DNA of 64,000 nt from Bradyrhizobium vignae (GCF_004114425.1 NZ_RDQF01000019.1:62001-126000), one strand, 5' to 3'. Counted from the first letter of the stretch, positions 18,167 through 28,688 are shown. Made by a program: numbers and translations. The notes: generated by a model from the sequence alone, not told the origin.

Positions 18167-19141
18167 ATGAAAAAGAAGCTGGGTTACCTGGCGCTGCCGC
18201 TGCTGATGGCAGTTGCACTCGCGACCGAGGTGCGTGCCGACGGCGAGGCTATCGCCGTCTTCACCAAGAACCAGACCAACCCGTTCTTCCAGACGGTGCG
18301 GGTCGGCGCCGACAATATGGCGAAATCGCTGAACGCCAAGACGCTGCAATACATCCCGACCAAGCCGGACTCGATTCCCGAGCAGCTCAGTCAGATCGAG
18401 GACGTGGTCGTCAAAAAGCCGAGCGCGATCGTCTTCACGCCTGTCGATTACAAGGCGATGGTGCCCGGTGTCGAGAAGATCAACGAGGCCAAGATCCCGG
18501 TCGTCAACATCACCGACCGCTCCGCCGGCGGCAAGTTCCTCTCCTTCGTCGGCGCCGACGATTACAGCCTCGGGCTGGAGACCGCGCGCTTCCTGCTCAA
18601 GACCCTCGGCGGCAAGGGCAACATCGTCATCATCGAGGGCGTCAAGGGCTCGCTGACCAATGTCGATCGCGTGCGCGGCTTCAACGACGCGCTGAAGGAA
18701 GCGCCCAGCGCCAAGCTGCTGGCTTCACAGCCCGGTAACTATCAACGGCTTCAGGCGCTTCAGGTGATGGAGAACCTGATGCAGTCGAATTCGCAGATCG
18801 ACGGCGTGCTCGCGGCCAACGACGCCATGGCGATCGGCGCGATCGAGGCGCTCGACGGCGCCAACCGCAAGGCGCTGGTGATCGGCATCAACGGCACCAA
18901 GGAGGCGATCGACGCGATCAAGTCCGGCAAGCTGCTGGCGAGCGGCGATTACAACGGCTTTGCACAAGGCTGCCTCGGCACCATGATGGCGATCCGCTCC
19001 TTGCGCAATCAGCCTATCATCAGCGAGATCGTGCTGAAGCCGACCGTCATCACCAAGGATAATTACCAGCCCTTCGACGTGCCGTTGGAGCAGCGGACCT
19101 GCCCGACGTTCGAGGACGCCGGCAAGCTCAGCGCGAAATAA
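18167..19141 (+). CDS. Sugar-type ABC transporter substrate-binding protein
   Basis: This 324-residue periplasmic binding protein (Peripla_BP_4, RbsB type) has a short Sec signal peptide, MKKKLGYLALPLLMAVALA, ending near VRA-DG. I start it at 18167, after a GGAGG site. A GTG/ATG 18 bases upstream would add six residues before the lysines. The mature protein begins AIAVFTKNQTNPFFQTVRVG, the family's first ligand-contact strand, and contains VLAANDAMAIGA, the typical hinge segment. It completes the ATPase-permease-permease-binding protein set. A strong hairpin follows its stop, as is common after highly expressed binding-protein genes. Confidence 0.88.
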   Translation: MKKKLGYLALPLLMAVALATEVRADGEAIAVFTKNQTNPFFQTVRVGADNMAKSLNAKTLQYIPTKPDSIPEQLSQIEDVVVKKPSAIVFTPVDYKAMVPGVEKINEAKIPVVNITDRSAGGKFLSFVGADDYSLGLETARFLLKTLGGKGNIVIIEGVKGSLTNVDRVRGFNDALKEAPSAKLLASQPGNYQRLQALQVMENLMQSNSQIDGVLAANDAMAIGAIEALDGANRKALVIGINGTKEAIDAIKSGKLLASGDYNGFAQGCLGTMMAIRSLRNQPIISEIVLKPTVITKDNYQPFDVPLEQRTCPTFEDAGKLSAK

Positions 19142-19159
19142 TCAGAACACCACGAGTCC

Positions 19160-19183
19160 GGACGGCCGCTCCTGCGGCCGTCC
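19160..19183 (+). other. GC-rich hairpin after binding-protein gene
   Basis: A perfect 10-bp inverted repeat with a 4-base TCCT loop (19160-19169 with 19174-19183) lies 18 bases after the binding-protein stop and before the YciI gene. No T-run follows. It probably protects the upstream mRNA from 3' decay or lowers readthrough into the last gene. Confidence 0.6.
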
Positions 19184-19212
19184 CAAGAATTGAAGCAAGA
19201 AACGGAGACATC

Positions 19213-19500
19213 ATGCTGTTTGCCATTCACGCCGTCGACCGCACCGGCGCGCTGCCGACCCGGCTTGCCAATTACGATGCCCACAAGGCTTTCCTGAGCG
19301 ACACCTCGCGCTTCGGCGTCAAGATCGTCATGTCGGGACCGCTGGTCTCCGACGATGGCCAGACGATGATCGGCAGCCTGTTCCTGATCGAGGCACCGGG
19401 CCGCGCCGAAGTCGAAGCCTTCAACCGTGCCGATCCCTTTGCTGCGGCCGGCATTTGGGAAAAGGTCACGATCACGGGCTTCCTGCGCCGGCAGGGGTGA
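19213..19500 (+). CDS. YciI family protein
   Basis: This 95-residue protein of the YciI/muconolactone-isomerase-like ferredoxin fold starts MLFAIHAVDR. It has the NYDAHKAFLSD helix with the family His and Asp, and ends in the DPFAAAGIWEKVTITGF strand-helix. Small YciI proteins occur in chlorinated-aromatic and hydroxyquinol pathways. A helper or isomerase role in ring-product handling is plausible but unproven. GGAG lies 5 bases before the ATG. It is the last + gene before the convergent peptide-transporter block, whose stop is 5 bases away. Confidence 0.82.
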   Translation: MLFAIHAVDRTGALPTRLANYDAHKAFLSDTSRFGVKIVMSGPLVSDDGQTMIGSLFLIEAPGRAEVEAFNRADPFAAAGIWEKVTITGFLRRQG

Positions 19501-19504
19501 GCCC

Positions 19505-20478
19505 CTACGGCGGCTCTTCGAGGTGACAGGCCACCCACTGCTCGTCTCCCACCACACGCAGCGTCGGCTCCTCCGTTCGGCAGCGGTCAAAGACGAAGGG
19601 GCAACGGGTATGGAAGCGGCAGCCGCGCGGCGGGTTGATCGGGCTCGGCACGTCGCCCTTGAGGATGATCGGATTGCGCTGGGCGCCGGGCTCGGGCAGC
19701 GGCACCGCCGAAAGCAGCGCCTTGGTGTAGGGATGCCTTGGCGCGGCAAAGATCTCGCGGCGCGGCGCCACTTCCACGATCTTGCCGAGATACATCACTG
19801 CAACCCGATGCGTCATGTGCTCGACGATGGCGAGGTCGTGGCTGATGAACAACAGCGCCAAGCCGAACTCGCGCTGGAGGTCCTGGAGCAGATTGACGAT
19901 CTGCGCCTTGACTGAGACGTCGAGCGCGGAGACTGCCTCGTCACACACGATCAGCTCGGGCTCGGCCGCGAGCGCACGGGCAATCCCGATGCGCTGGCGC
20001 TGGCCGCCGGAGAATTCGTGAGGCCTGCGGTTCAGCGCCTCGCGCGGCAGGCGCACGGTATCCATCAGCGCGGTGACGCGGACCTCGAGATCCTCCTTGG
20101 ACTTGGCGAGACCGAAATTGCGGATCGGCTCGGCCAAGATGTCGCGCACGCGCATGCGCGGGTTGAGGCTGGAGAACGGGTCCTGGAACACCACCTGCAC
20201 GCGACGGCGCATCTGGCGCATCGTGCTCGGATGCGCGTCGTCGATGCGCTGGCCGTCGAGAATGACCTGGCCCGAGGTGATCTCGAACAGTCGCAAAATG
20301 GCGCGGCCGACCGTCGACTTGCCACACCCGGACTCGCCGACCAGCGACAAGGTCTCGCCGCGCGCGATCTCGAACGACACGCCGTCGACCGCATAGACGA
20401 ACTCGGACTTGCGGCCGAACAGGCCCTTGTTGATCGGGAAGTGCTTCTTGAGGTCGTTGACCTGGAGCAGCGGGGGAC

Positions 20479-20482
<4 letters not shown>
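19505..20482 (-). CDS. Peptide-type ABC transporter ATP-binding protein (DppF/OppF)
   Basis: This 325-residue ATPase has Walker A GESGCGKSTVGR, the signature SGGQRQRIGIARAL, Walker B LIVCDEAVSALD and H-loop LLFISHDLAIVEH. The C-terminal oligopeptide-transporter extension (oligo_HPY), RGCRFHTRCPFVFDRC, holds paired cysteines. It is the second of two separate ATPases of the downstream transporter in this block and overlaps the first by four bases. The substrate class is di/oligopeptides or similar amides. It ends the long - strand block. Confidence 0.9.
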
Positions 20483-21468
<986 letters not shown>

Positions 21469-21488
21469 CGCGATCAGCCCCGAGACAT

Positions 21489-22412
21489 CTAAAGACGCTT
21501 GGCCAAGCGCGGATCGAGCGCATCGCGAAGGCCGTCGCCGAGCAGGTTCACGGCGAGAACGGTGACGGACAGGAACGCCGCCGGGAAGAACACGATATAG
21601 GGCTTGACCTGCCACAGCGCGCGGCCCTCGGCCATGATGTTGCCCCAGGACGGAATGGTGGGCGGCGTGCCGGCGCCGATGAAGGACAGGATCGCCTCCG
21701 TGATCATGGCGCTGGCGCAGATATAGGTCGCCTGCACCAGCATCGGCGCAACCGTGTTCGGCAGGATGTGACGCAAGATGATCATGGGCGTGCGCGTGCC
21801 GCAGGCGACCGCCGCGTCCACATAGGGCTGCTCGCGCAGCGACAGCACGACACTGCGCACGAGGCGCGAGACGCGCGGGATTTCGGCGATGGTGATGGCG
21901 AGGATGACATTGCCGACGCTGCCGCGCGTCAGCGCCATCAGCGCGATCGCGAGCAGTATCGGCGGAATGGACATCAAGCCGTCCATGAAGCGCATCAGGA
22001 TGCCGTCGGCCCAACGGATGAAGCCGGAGACCATGCCGATGGCAAGACCCGCCGCGGACGCGAAGATCGCGACCGACAGGCCGACGGTGAGCGAGACCCG
22101 CGCGCCAAACAGCACCCGCGAATAGATGTCGCGGCCGAGCACGTCGGTGCCGAACCAGAAATCGGCCGACGGCGCCCGTGTGCGCTTGGCGGGCGCAAGC
22201 GCGGTCGGGTCGACCGTCCCGAGATGAGGGGCGAAGGCGGCGATCAAAACCAGTGCGAGCAACAACACGCCGCCGATCGCAACGGTGGGATGGCCGCGCA
22301 AGAGGCCGACGAAGCCGCGCCGGATCTTGACCGGCCGGAGGATCTCCGGCAGTTGCGGCGCGAGAACGAGGCCGGTGGGAAGCGATTGCGGATTGACGGT
22401 GGTGTCGGTCAA
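21489..22412 (-). CDS. Peptide-type ABC transporter permease (DppC)
   Basis: This permease of about 307 residues is in the DppC/OppC family. It has an N-terminal cytoplasmic stretch, one hydrophobic helix, then WFGTDVLGRDIYSRVLFGARVSL, the DppC landmark, and the EAA-type loop near VRSVVLSLREQPYVDAAVACG. The start codon is TTG, overlapping the stop of the upstream DppB gene as TTGA. This coupling explains the rare start. Confidence 0.88.
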   Translation of the reverse strand: MTDTTVNPQSLPTGLVLAPQLPEILRPVKIRRGFVGLLRGHPTVAIGGVLLLALVLIAAFAPHLGTVDPTALAPAKRTRAPSADFWFGTDVLGRDIYSRVLFGARVSLTVGLSVAIFASAAGLAIGMVSGFIRWADGILMRFMDGLMSIPPILLAIALMALTRGSVGNVILAITIAEIPRVSRLVRSVVLSLREQPYVDAAVACGTRTPMIILRHILPNTVAPMLVQATYICASAMITEAILSFIGAGTPPTIPSWGNIMAEGRALWQVKPYIVFFPAAFLSVTVLAVNLLGDGLRDALDPRLAKRL

Positions 22413-23350
22413 TAGCGGATCCTCGGGTCAACGAGCGTATAGACGACGTCGATCATCAGATTGACGAGGACGTAAACGAAACTGAACAGCAGCACGATGC
22501 CCTGGATCACCGGATAGTCGCGGCGCAGGATCGCATCGATCGTGAGGCGGCCGAGGCCGGGAATCGCGAACACGCTCTCGGTCACGACCGCACCGCCGAT
22601 CAGCAGCGCGATGCCGATCCCGATCACGGTGACGATCGGGACCGCTGCGTTCTTCAGCGCGTGAATGAACAGGATGCCGCCCTGCCCAAGGCCCTTGGCC
22701 TTGGCAGTGCGGATATAGTCCTGCTGCAGCACTTCGAGCATGGCTGCCCGCGTGATACGCGCGACCAGCGCGATGTAGACGCAGCCGAGCGCGATCGCCG
22801 GCAGGATCAGGTTTTCCAGCCACGGCCAGAAACCTTGCGCAAGCGGCGTATAGCCTTGCACCGGGAGCCATTCGAGCTCGAGCGCGAAGATGTAGGCGAG
22901 CATGTAGCCGACCACGAACACGGGCAGCGAGAAGCCGAACACGGCAAAGCCCATGATGACGCGGTCGATCAGGCTGCCGGCCTTCCACGCCGCCACCACG
23001 CCGAGCGGTACCGCCACCACGATCGTGAGCAGCAGTGTGACGACCATCAGCGACAGCGTCGGTCCGAGACGCTGCCCGATCATCGCCGAGACCGGCAGAT
23101 TGGTGAAGATCGAGGTGCCGAGATCGCCATGCAGGATGCGCCAGACCCAGCTTCCGAACTGGACCAGGAACGGACGATCGAGGCCGAGGCTCTGGCGGAT
23201 GCGCTCCACATCCTCCGGGCTCGCCTGGTCACCCGCGATCACCACGGCCGGATCACCCGGCGCGATGTAGAGCAGGCTGAACACGAACAGCGCGACGATC
23301 GCCATCACTGGCAAGGTCGCGACGATGCGACGGAGGATGTAGGAGAGCAT
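22409..23350 (-). CDS. Peptide-type ABC transporter permease (DppB)
   Basis: This 313-residue DppB/OppB permease starts MLSYILRRIVATLPVMAIVALFVFSLL, followed by the APGDPA motif of the N-terminal periplasmic loop. It has six predicted membrane helices and the EAA-like loop TRAAMLEVLQQDYIRTAKAKGL. It makes a channel with the DppC product encoded directly downstream. Confidence 0.9.
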   Translation of the reverse strand: MLSYILRRIVATLPVMAIVALFVFSLLYIAPGDPAVVIAGDQASPEDVERIRQSLGLDRPFLVQFGSWVWRILHGDLGTSIFTNLPVSAMIGQRLGPTLSLMVVTLLLTIVVAVPLGVVAAWKAGSLIDRVIMGFAVFGFSLPVFVVGYMLAYIFALELEWLPVQGYTPLAQGFWPWLENLILPAIALGCVYIALVARITRAAMLEVLQQDYIRTAKAKGLGQGGILFIHALKNAAVPIVTVIGIGIALLIGGAVVTESVFAIPGLGRLTIDAILRRDYPVIQGIVLLFSFVYVLVNLMIDVVYTLVDPRIRY

Positions 23351-23367
23351 CTGGCCTCAGCGCGCGA

Positions 23368-24972
23368 TCATGCGGACTTCGACACGCCCCAGAAGAACGG
23401 CAGCGGCGCCTTGGTGATGCCGGAGACGTTCTTTCGCCAGGCGGTGTAGCTCAGGAAGAAGCCCGTCGGCACGTAGACGACGTCATCGAGCGCCGCCTTG
23501 TTGAGGCGGCCGATGGCGGCCTTCTCCTCGTCGAGGTTCTTGGCCTCGAACCAGGACGTGACCTCCTTCTCGGTCCCGGGGCTGTTGGGCCAGCCGAACC
23601 AGGCCTTGTCGCCGTTGGCGCGAATGGCGGTGTAGGGAGCCGGATTGATGCAGTCGGCGCCCGCGTGCCAGGTGTGGAACATGTTCCAACCGCCCTGCCC
23701 CGGCGGCGTCTTCTGCGCACGGCGGGAGCCGACCGTGCCCCAATCGGTCGCGACGAAGTCGACGTTCATGCCGAGCTTCTTCAAGAGGTCCGCGGTGACG
23801 TCGCCCTGCGCCTTGGTGATCGGCTGGTCCTGCGCCACGAGGCACGTCACGGGCTGGCCGGAATAGCCGCTCTCGGCGAGCAGCTTCTTGGCCGCATCGA
23901 AGTCGCGCTTGCCCTTCAGGATCTCGCCACCGACTTCGCTGTAGAGCGGCGTATTCGGCGTGAAGAAGCCGGGCAGCGGCTTCCACAGCGCGGTGTCGTC
24001 GCCGACGATCGCGCGCATGTAGTCTTCCTGGCTGAGCGCCATCAGCACCGCGCGCCGCGCCCGCACGTCGTTGAACGGCGGAAACAGATGGTTCATGCGG
24101 AACGAGCCGATATTGCCGAGGGGATCGCCGATGTCGACGCTGATGTTCTTGTTCTTCTTCAGAACTGGAACGAGGTCCGCAATCGGATTTTCCCACCAAT
24201 CGACCTCGCCGTTCTGCAAGGCAGCGGCTGCCGTGGCCGGATCCGGCATCACGATCCATTCGATGCGGTCGAGCAGCATCTGCTTGCCGCCCGCGAGCCA
24301 CGATGCTTTCTCTTGCCGCGGCTGATAGTCGGCAAATTTCTCGAACACGGCCTTCGCGCCGGGCACCCATTCGCCCTTGGCGAACTTCATCGGCCCGGAG
24401 CCGACATAATCCGTGATCTGCTTGAACGGATCGGTCTGCGCGATGCGCTCCGGCATGATGAAGCAGCACGGCGAATTGTTCTTGGCCAGCGCGTACAGCA
24501 TCTTCGGGAAGGGCTGCTTGAGCACCCACTTGAAGGTGCGGTCGTCGACCGCCGTGAGCTCCTGCTGCAGCGCCTTGATCATCAGTCCCATGGGATCGCG
24601 CGCCGACCAGCGCGTCAGGCTTGCAACGACGTCCTTGCTCAGCACCGGCTCGCCGTCATGGAACTTGAGCGCCGGCCGCAGTTTGAACGTCCAGGTCGTG
24701 CCATCGTCGGTCACTTCCTCGGATTCGACCATCTGCCGTTGCGGCTGCAGCGAGGAATCAATGCCGTAAAGAGTGTCCCAGACCATCGCGGCCGCATTGC
24801 GCACGACATACTGCGTGCCCCAGATCGGATCGAAATTGGCGAGATTGGCCTGCGGCACGAAACGCAGGGTGCGTGCCGCCGCACCCTGGGCGATCGCCGG
24901 GGCCGACAGGCCACCCGTCAACGCCAGACCGCCCGCGCCGGCCAGTCCCTTCAATACGGTCCTGCGATCCAT
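23368..24972 (-). CDS. ABC transporter substrate-binding protein, family 5 (Tat-exported)
   Basis: This 534-residue periplasmic protein is in the SBP_bac_5 (DppA/OppA) family. I start it at 24972, after GGGAGGA. The N-terminus then reads MDRRTVLKGLAGAGG, a twin-arginine signal, ending near AIAQ-GA. The mature part has the family opening NLANFDPIWG. Tat export suggests folding, or a cofactor or ligand, before secretion. It heads the second transporter of the block (binding protein, B, C, D, F). Ligand unknown; the neighbours suggest a hydantoin, carbamoyl or peptide-like compound. Confidence 0.88.
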   Translation of the reverse strand: MDRRTVLKGLAGAGGLALTGGLSAPAIAQGAAARTLRFVPQANLANFDPIWGTQYVVRNAAAMVWDTLYGIDSSLQPQRQMVESEEVTDDGTTWTFKLRPALKFHDGEPVLSKDVVASLTRWSARDPMGLMIKALQQELTAVDDRTFKWVLKQPFPKMLYALAKNNSPCCFIMPERIAQTDPFKQITDYVGSGPMKFAKGEWVPGAKAVFEKFADYQPRQEKASWLAGGKQMLLDRIEWIVMPDPATAAAALQNGEVDWWENPIADLVPVLKKNKNISVDIGDPLGNIGSFRMNHLFPPFNDVRARRAVLMALSQEDYMRAIVGDDTALWKPLPGFFTPNTPLYSEVGGEILKGKRDFDAAKKLLAESGYSGQPVTCLVAQDQPITKAQGDVTADLLKKLGMNVDFVATDWGTVGSRRAQKTPPGQGGWNMFHTWHAGADCINPAPYTAIRANGDKAWFGWPNSPGTEKEVTSWFEAKNLDEEKAAIGRLNKAALDDVVYVPTGFFLSYTAWRKNVSGITKAPLPFFWGVSKSA

Positions 24973-25113
24973 CAAGTCCTCCCAGTAGTGCCGTGATGCC
25001 AGCTGTTCATTGGCAATGGGGCAAGTGAAACCGAGCCCATTTGCAAGCAAATGCTATGCCACTAAATCCGCCTTCGCCAGCGGGATCTCATCGCCATTCC
25101 GGCCGATACGGGC

Positions 25114-26784
25114 TCAGAGGGCGGCCACCAGCGCCGGCCCGGCCTCGATGTGGGGGATCGCCTCGACCAATTTGCGCGTGTAGTCGGTCTTCGGATTTTC
25201 GAACAGAGCCCGGCTCTCGCCCTGCTCCACGATGCCGCCATTGCGCAGCACGATGGTGCGATCGCACAGCATGCGCACGACGTTGAGATCGTGGCTGACG
25301 AACAGCAGCGCGATGTCATTTTCACGCCGAAGGCGATCGAGCAGCTGCAGCACAACCGCTTGTACCGAGACGTCGAGCGCGGCGGTCGGCTCGTCGAGCA
25401 CCAGAAGCCGCGGCCGGCAGGCGATGGCGCGGGCAATGCCGACGCGGGCCTTCTGGCCGCCGGAGAGCTGATGCGGAAAGCGCGGCAACAGATCGAGCGG
25501 CAATCCCGCGCGCTGCGCGCACTCTTCCACGCGTTGGCGCAGCGCCTCGCCAGCGCGCATGCCGTCGAGTCGCATCAAGGGGTGGGCAATGCAGTCGAAG
25601 GCGGTGAAGCGCGGGTTGAGGCTCTCGTTCGGGTCCTGGAACACCATCTGAATGTTTTTGCGCAATGGCGAGCGGTGAAAATCACGCGACGCTACGTGCC
25701 CGATCGATTGACCGTCGAACACGATGTCGCCTTCGCTCGGATCGATCAGGCGGCAGATCATCCGCGAAGTCGTGCTCTTGCCGGAGCCGGACTCGCCGAC
25801 GAGACCGACACTTTCGCCGCTGGCCATCGTCATCGAGAAGTCGGCGACTGCTGCTGAGCCCTGGTCGAAGCGCTTTGCGAGCTTCCGTACTTCCAGAAGC
25901 GGCGGCGTGCCGTGCGCGAGCGTCGGACGCGGCTTGCCGAGAACGGCCGTGTAACGCTCCCTCTCCTCTTCCGTCACGAGGTCTTCGATCCGTGACGTCG
26001 CCGTCGGCGACGCCGCAACCAGGCGTCTCGTATAGGCGTGCCGTGGCGCGCTGAAGAGAGTGTTTGGACTCGCCTCCTCGACGATGCGGCCACGCTCCAT
26101 CACGGCGATGCGGCGGCAATAGCGCGCTGCGAGCCCGAGGTCGTGCGTGATCAGGATCGTCGCCATGCCGCGCGCGGCCGCGATGTCTGCCAAGAGATCC
26201 ATCACCACCTTCTGCGTGGTGACGTCGAGCCCGGTGGTCGGCTCGTCGGCGATCAACAGTGCGGGATTGCAGGAGATCGCAATCGCGATCATGACGCGCT
26301 GGCACATGCCGCCGGAGAGCTCGTGCGGATAGGCGTTCATCCGCTGCTCGGGATCGCGGATCTGGACGGCGCGCAACAACTCCAGCGCCTCGGCGCGCGC
26401 GGCCTGTTTCGAGATACGCTTGTGCGTAAGGATCGCGTCTGCGATCTGCAGGCCGATCGCTCGGATCGGATTGAGCGCCGCTCGCGGGTTCTGGAAGATC
26501 ATCGACATCGCGGCGCCCTGCAGCTGTCGGAGATCATCGCCCCTGAGCTTCGTGACGTCCTGCCCACGAAACAGGATCTTGCCGGCGGTGACGCGGCCCG
26601 CGGCATCGAGCAGCCGCGTCGTCGCAAAGCCCGTGACCGACTTGCCCGAGCCGCTCTCGCCGACGAGGCCGAGCATCTCACCGGCCTTCACCGTGAGCGT
26701 CACGCCGCGCACGGCCTCGACCATGCCGCGCCGCGTCGAGAACGCGACGTGGAGATCGTCGATCCTGAGGAGGTCCTGGCTCAT
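25114..26784 (-). CDS. Peptide-type ABC transporter, fused double ATP-binding protein
   Basis: This 556-residue protein carries both ATPases (DppD-like, then DppF-like) in one chain. The first half has GESGSGKSVTGFAT, LSGGMCQRVMIAIAI and LLIADEPTTGLD. The second has GESGSGKSTTSRMI, LSGGQKARVGIARAI and LLVLDEPTAALD, each with full catalytic motifs. Fused forms such as YejF and GsiA are known. The neighbouring transporter uses two separate ATPase genes, so the two systems have different histories. The ATGA overlap with the permease at 26781-26784 fixes the start. Note Cys rather than Arg in the first signature (GGMCQRV). Confidence 0.9.
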   Translation of the reverse strand: MSQDLLRIDDLHVAFSTRRGMVEAVRGVTLTVKAGEMLGLVGESGSGKSVTGFATTRLLDAAGRVTAGKILFRGQDVTKLRGDDLRQLQGAAMSMIFQNPRAALNPIRAIGLQIADAILTHKRISKQAARAEALELLRAVQIRDPEQRMNAYPHELSGGMCQRVMIAIAISCNPALLIADEPTTGLDVTTQKVVMDLLADIAAARGMATILITHDLGLAARYCRRIAVMERGRIVEEASPNTLFSAPRHAYTRRLVAASPTATSRIEDLVTEEERERYTAVLGKPRPTLAHGTPPLLEVRKLAKRFDQGSAAVADFSMTMASGESVGLVGESGSGKSTTSRMICRLIDPSEGDIVFDGQSIGHVASRDFHRSPLRKNIQMVFQDPNESLNPRFTAFDCIAHPLMRLDGMRAGEALRQRVEECAQRAGLPLDLLPRFPHQLSGGQKARVGIARAIACRPRLLVLDEPTAALDVSVQAVVLQLLDRLRRENDIALLFVSHDLNVVRMLCDRTIVLRNGGIVEQGESRALFENPKTDYTRKLVEAIPHIEAGPALVAAL

Positions 26785-27629
26785 GTGCGCATCCGGGGAT
26801 CGAGGATGTCCCGCATCCCGTCGCCGAGGAGGTTGAAGCACAGCACCGCCAGCATCAGCGCAAGGCCCGGAAAGGCCACCAGCCACCACCGTCCGGTCGA
26901 GATGAAGCGCGCCCCTTCGGCGACCATGATGCCCCATTCCGGCGTCGGCGGCTTGACGCCGAGGCCGATGAAGGACAGGCCGGCCGCATTGAGAATGGCC
27001 CAGCCCAGATTGAGCGAGATCTGCACCGCCATCGCCGGCAGGATGTTCGGCAGCAGGAAGCGCAGCACCACGGAGAAGTGACTCTCGCCGCAGGCGCGCG
27101 CGGCCTCGACCCAGCCGACATTGCGGCGGACGTTGACCTCGGCCCGCGCGAAGCGGATGTAGAATGGAAGATTGATGATCGCGGTCGCGATCACGATGTT
27201 TTCGATCCGGTTGCCGAGGGCTGCGACCATCGCCATCGCCAGCACGAACAGTGGAAACGCCATCATCACATCGACGAAACGGCCGACGGTGCGATCGAGG
27301 CGGCCGCCCGCATAGCCGCAGAACGCGCCGACGACGGCGCCGATGACAAAGGAGATTCCGACCGCGGAGACTGCGATGGCAAGGTCGAGCCGTGCGGCGA
27401 TGACGAGACGGCTGAACACGTCGCGGCCGAGCTGGTCGGTGCCGGCAATGTGCGCCGCACTCGGCGGCAGCAGTGCCTCCGAGACATTCGAGGCCACCGG
27501 ATCGTAAGGCACGATCCACGGTCCGAAGATCGCGACCAGGACGAACAGCGTCACCCCGGCCGCAGCCACCGCCGTGAGCGGATTGCCGCGCAGGATCCAG
27601 ACCGAATGGCGAAGTGTGGCGCTGGTCAT
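26781..27629 (-). CDS. Peptide-type ABC transporter permease (DppC)
   Basis: This 282-residue DppC-type permease starts at the ATG overlapping the upstream stop (ATGA at 27626-27629). It has the GTDQLGRDVFSRLVIAARLDLAIAV landmark region, about six helices, and the coupling loop VRRNVGWVEAARACGES. It partners the DppB protein encoded upstream. Confidence 0.88.
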   Translation of the reverse strand: MTSATLRHSVWILRGNPLTAVAAAGVTLFVLVAIFGPWIVPYDPVASNVSEALLPPSAAHIAGTDQLGRDVFSRLVIAARLDLAIAVSAVGISFVIGAVVGAFCGYAGGRLDRTVGRFVDVMMAFPLFVLAMAMVAALGNRIENIVIATAIINLPFYIRFARAEVNVRRNVGWVEAARACGESHFSVVLRFLLPNILPAMAVQISLNLGWAILNAAGLSFIGLGVKPPTPEWGIMVAEGARFISTGRWWLVAFPGLALMLAVLCFNLLGDGMRDILDPRMRT

Positions 27630-28657
27630 TCGATCGACACCCTGGGGTCGGCGATACCGTAGCAGATATCGACCACGAGATTGACCAACACGAACAGGCT
27701 GGCCATCAGCAGCACGAAGCCCTGCACCGGTGCATAGTCGGAGGACAGCAGCGCATCGAGCGCATAGGAGGCAACGCCCGGCCAAGAGAACACCTTCTCC
27801 ACCAGGACGTTGGCGCCCAGCATCGTCGAGAACACGATGCCGGCGATGGTGATGACCGGCAGGATCGCATTGCGCAGCGCGTAGGTCACGACCACCTTGC
27901 GCCAGGATAACCCGACCGAGCGCGCAGTGCGCACGAAATCGCTGCCGAGCGAGACCAGCATCGAGGCCCGCGTGATCCGCGCCAGCGGGGCGATCACGAA
28001 CAGCGCCATGCTCACCGCCGGCAGAATCAATTGCCTGCAGGCCGTCCACCAGCCCTCGAGATCGCCGGCGAGCAGGAAATCGATCGAAAGAAAGCCGGTG
28101 CGCTGCGGCGGCAGCGAGGTGAAGACGTCGATCCGCCCGGTCGGATCAGGCGCAAGCCCGAGCAGATAATAGAATACGTAGATCAGTAGCAGGCCCGAGA
28201 CGAAGGTCGGCACGCAGACACCGAGCGCGCAGAACAGCCGCACGCCGTGATCGATGACCGACCCCGGCCGTAGCGCCGCGATGACGCCGAGCGGCACCGC
28301 CGCAATCAGCGCGATCAGGAGCGCGGTGAAGGTGAGCTCCAGCGAAGCCGGCAGCCGCTCGCGCAGATCCTTCAGCACCGGCTGGCCGGTCATCATGGAG
28401 CGGCCGAGATTGCCGTGGCTGATGTCGGAGAGATAGAACACGAGCTGCTCCAGCACCGACCTGTCGAGGCCCATCTGCTTGCGGATCAGCTCGATCTCCT
28501 CCTTGCCGGCATTGGGCCCCGAGGCGAAGAACACCGCGGGATCTCCGGGCAGGACGCGCATCAGCAGGAAGGTGAAGACCAGCACGCCGAACAGCGCCGG
28601 CAGCGACGACAGAAGCCGCCTGCCCGCCCGCACGAGCGTTGCGCCAAGACCGGTCAT
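27626..28657 (-). CDS. Peptide-type ABC transporter permease (DppB)
   Basis: This 343-residue DppB-type permease has an N-terminal helix LLSSLPALFGVLVFTFLLM followed by LPGDPAVFF. The protein is longer than the other DppB here because of an insert of about 30 residues in a periplasmic loop (around residue 170, LGLAPDPTGRIDVFTSL). The coupling loop is TRASMLVSLGSDFVRTARSVGL. AAGGAGG lies upstream of the ATG at a slightly long spacing. Confidence 0.88.
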   Translation of the reverse strand: MTGLGATLVRAGRRLLSSLPALFGVLVFTFLLMRVLPGDPAVFFASGPNAGKEEIELIRKQMGLDRSVLEQLVFYLSDISHGNLGRSMMTGQPVLKDLRERLPASLELTFTALLIALIAAVPLGVIAALRPGSVIDHGVRLFCALGVCVPTFVSGLLLIYVFYYLLGLAPDPTGRIDVFTSLPPQRTGFLSIDFLLAGDLEGWWTACRQLILPAVSMALFVIAPLARITRASMLVSLGSDFVRTARSVGLSWRKVVVTYALRNAILPVITIAGIVFSTMLGANVLVEKVFSWPGVASYALDALLSSDYAPVQGFVLLMASLFVLVNLVVDICYGIADPRVSIE

Positions 28658-28688
28658 CGCTCTTCAGAGCCTCCTTCGCTTTCCGAGA

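Noticed and set aside
21469..22431. Extension of the DppD frame far upstream
   Set aside because: It overlaps the whole DppC gene out of phase; the family start MALLEVENLQTHF at 21468 is clear.
26785..27519. Extension of the fused ATPase frame into the permease gene
   Set aside because: Arg/His-rich shadow sequence; the ATGA overlap at 26781-26784 marks the true start.
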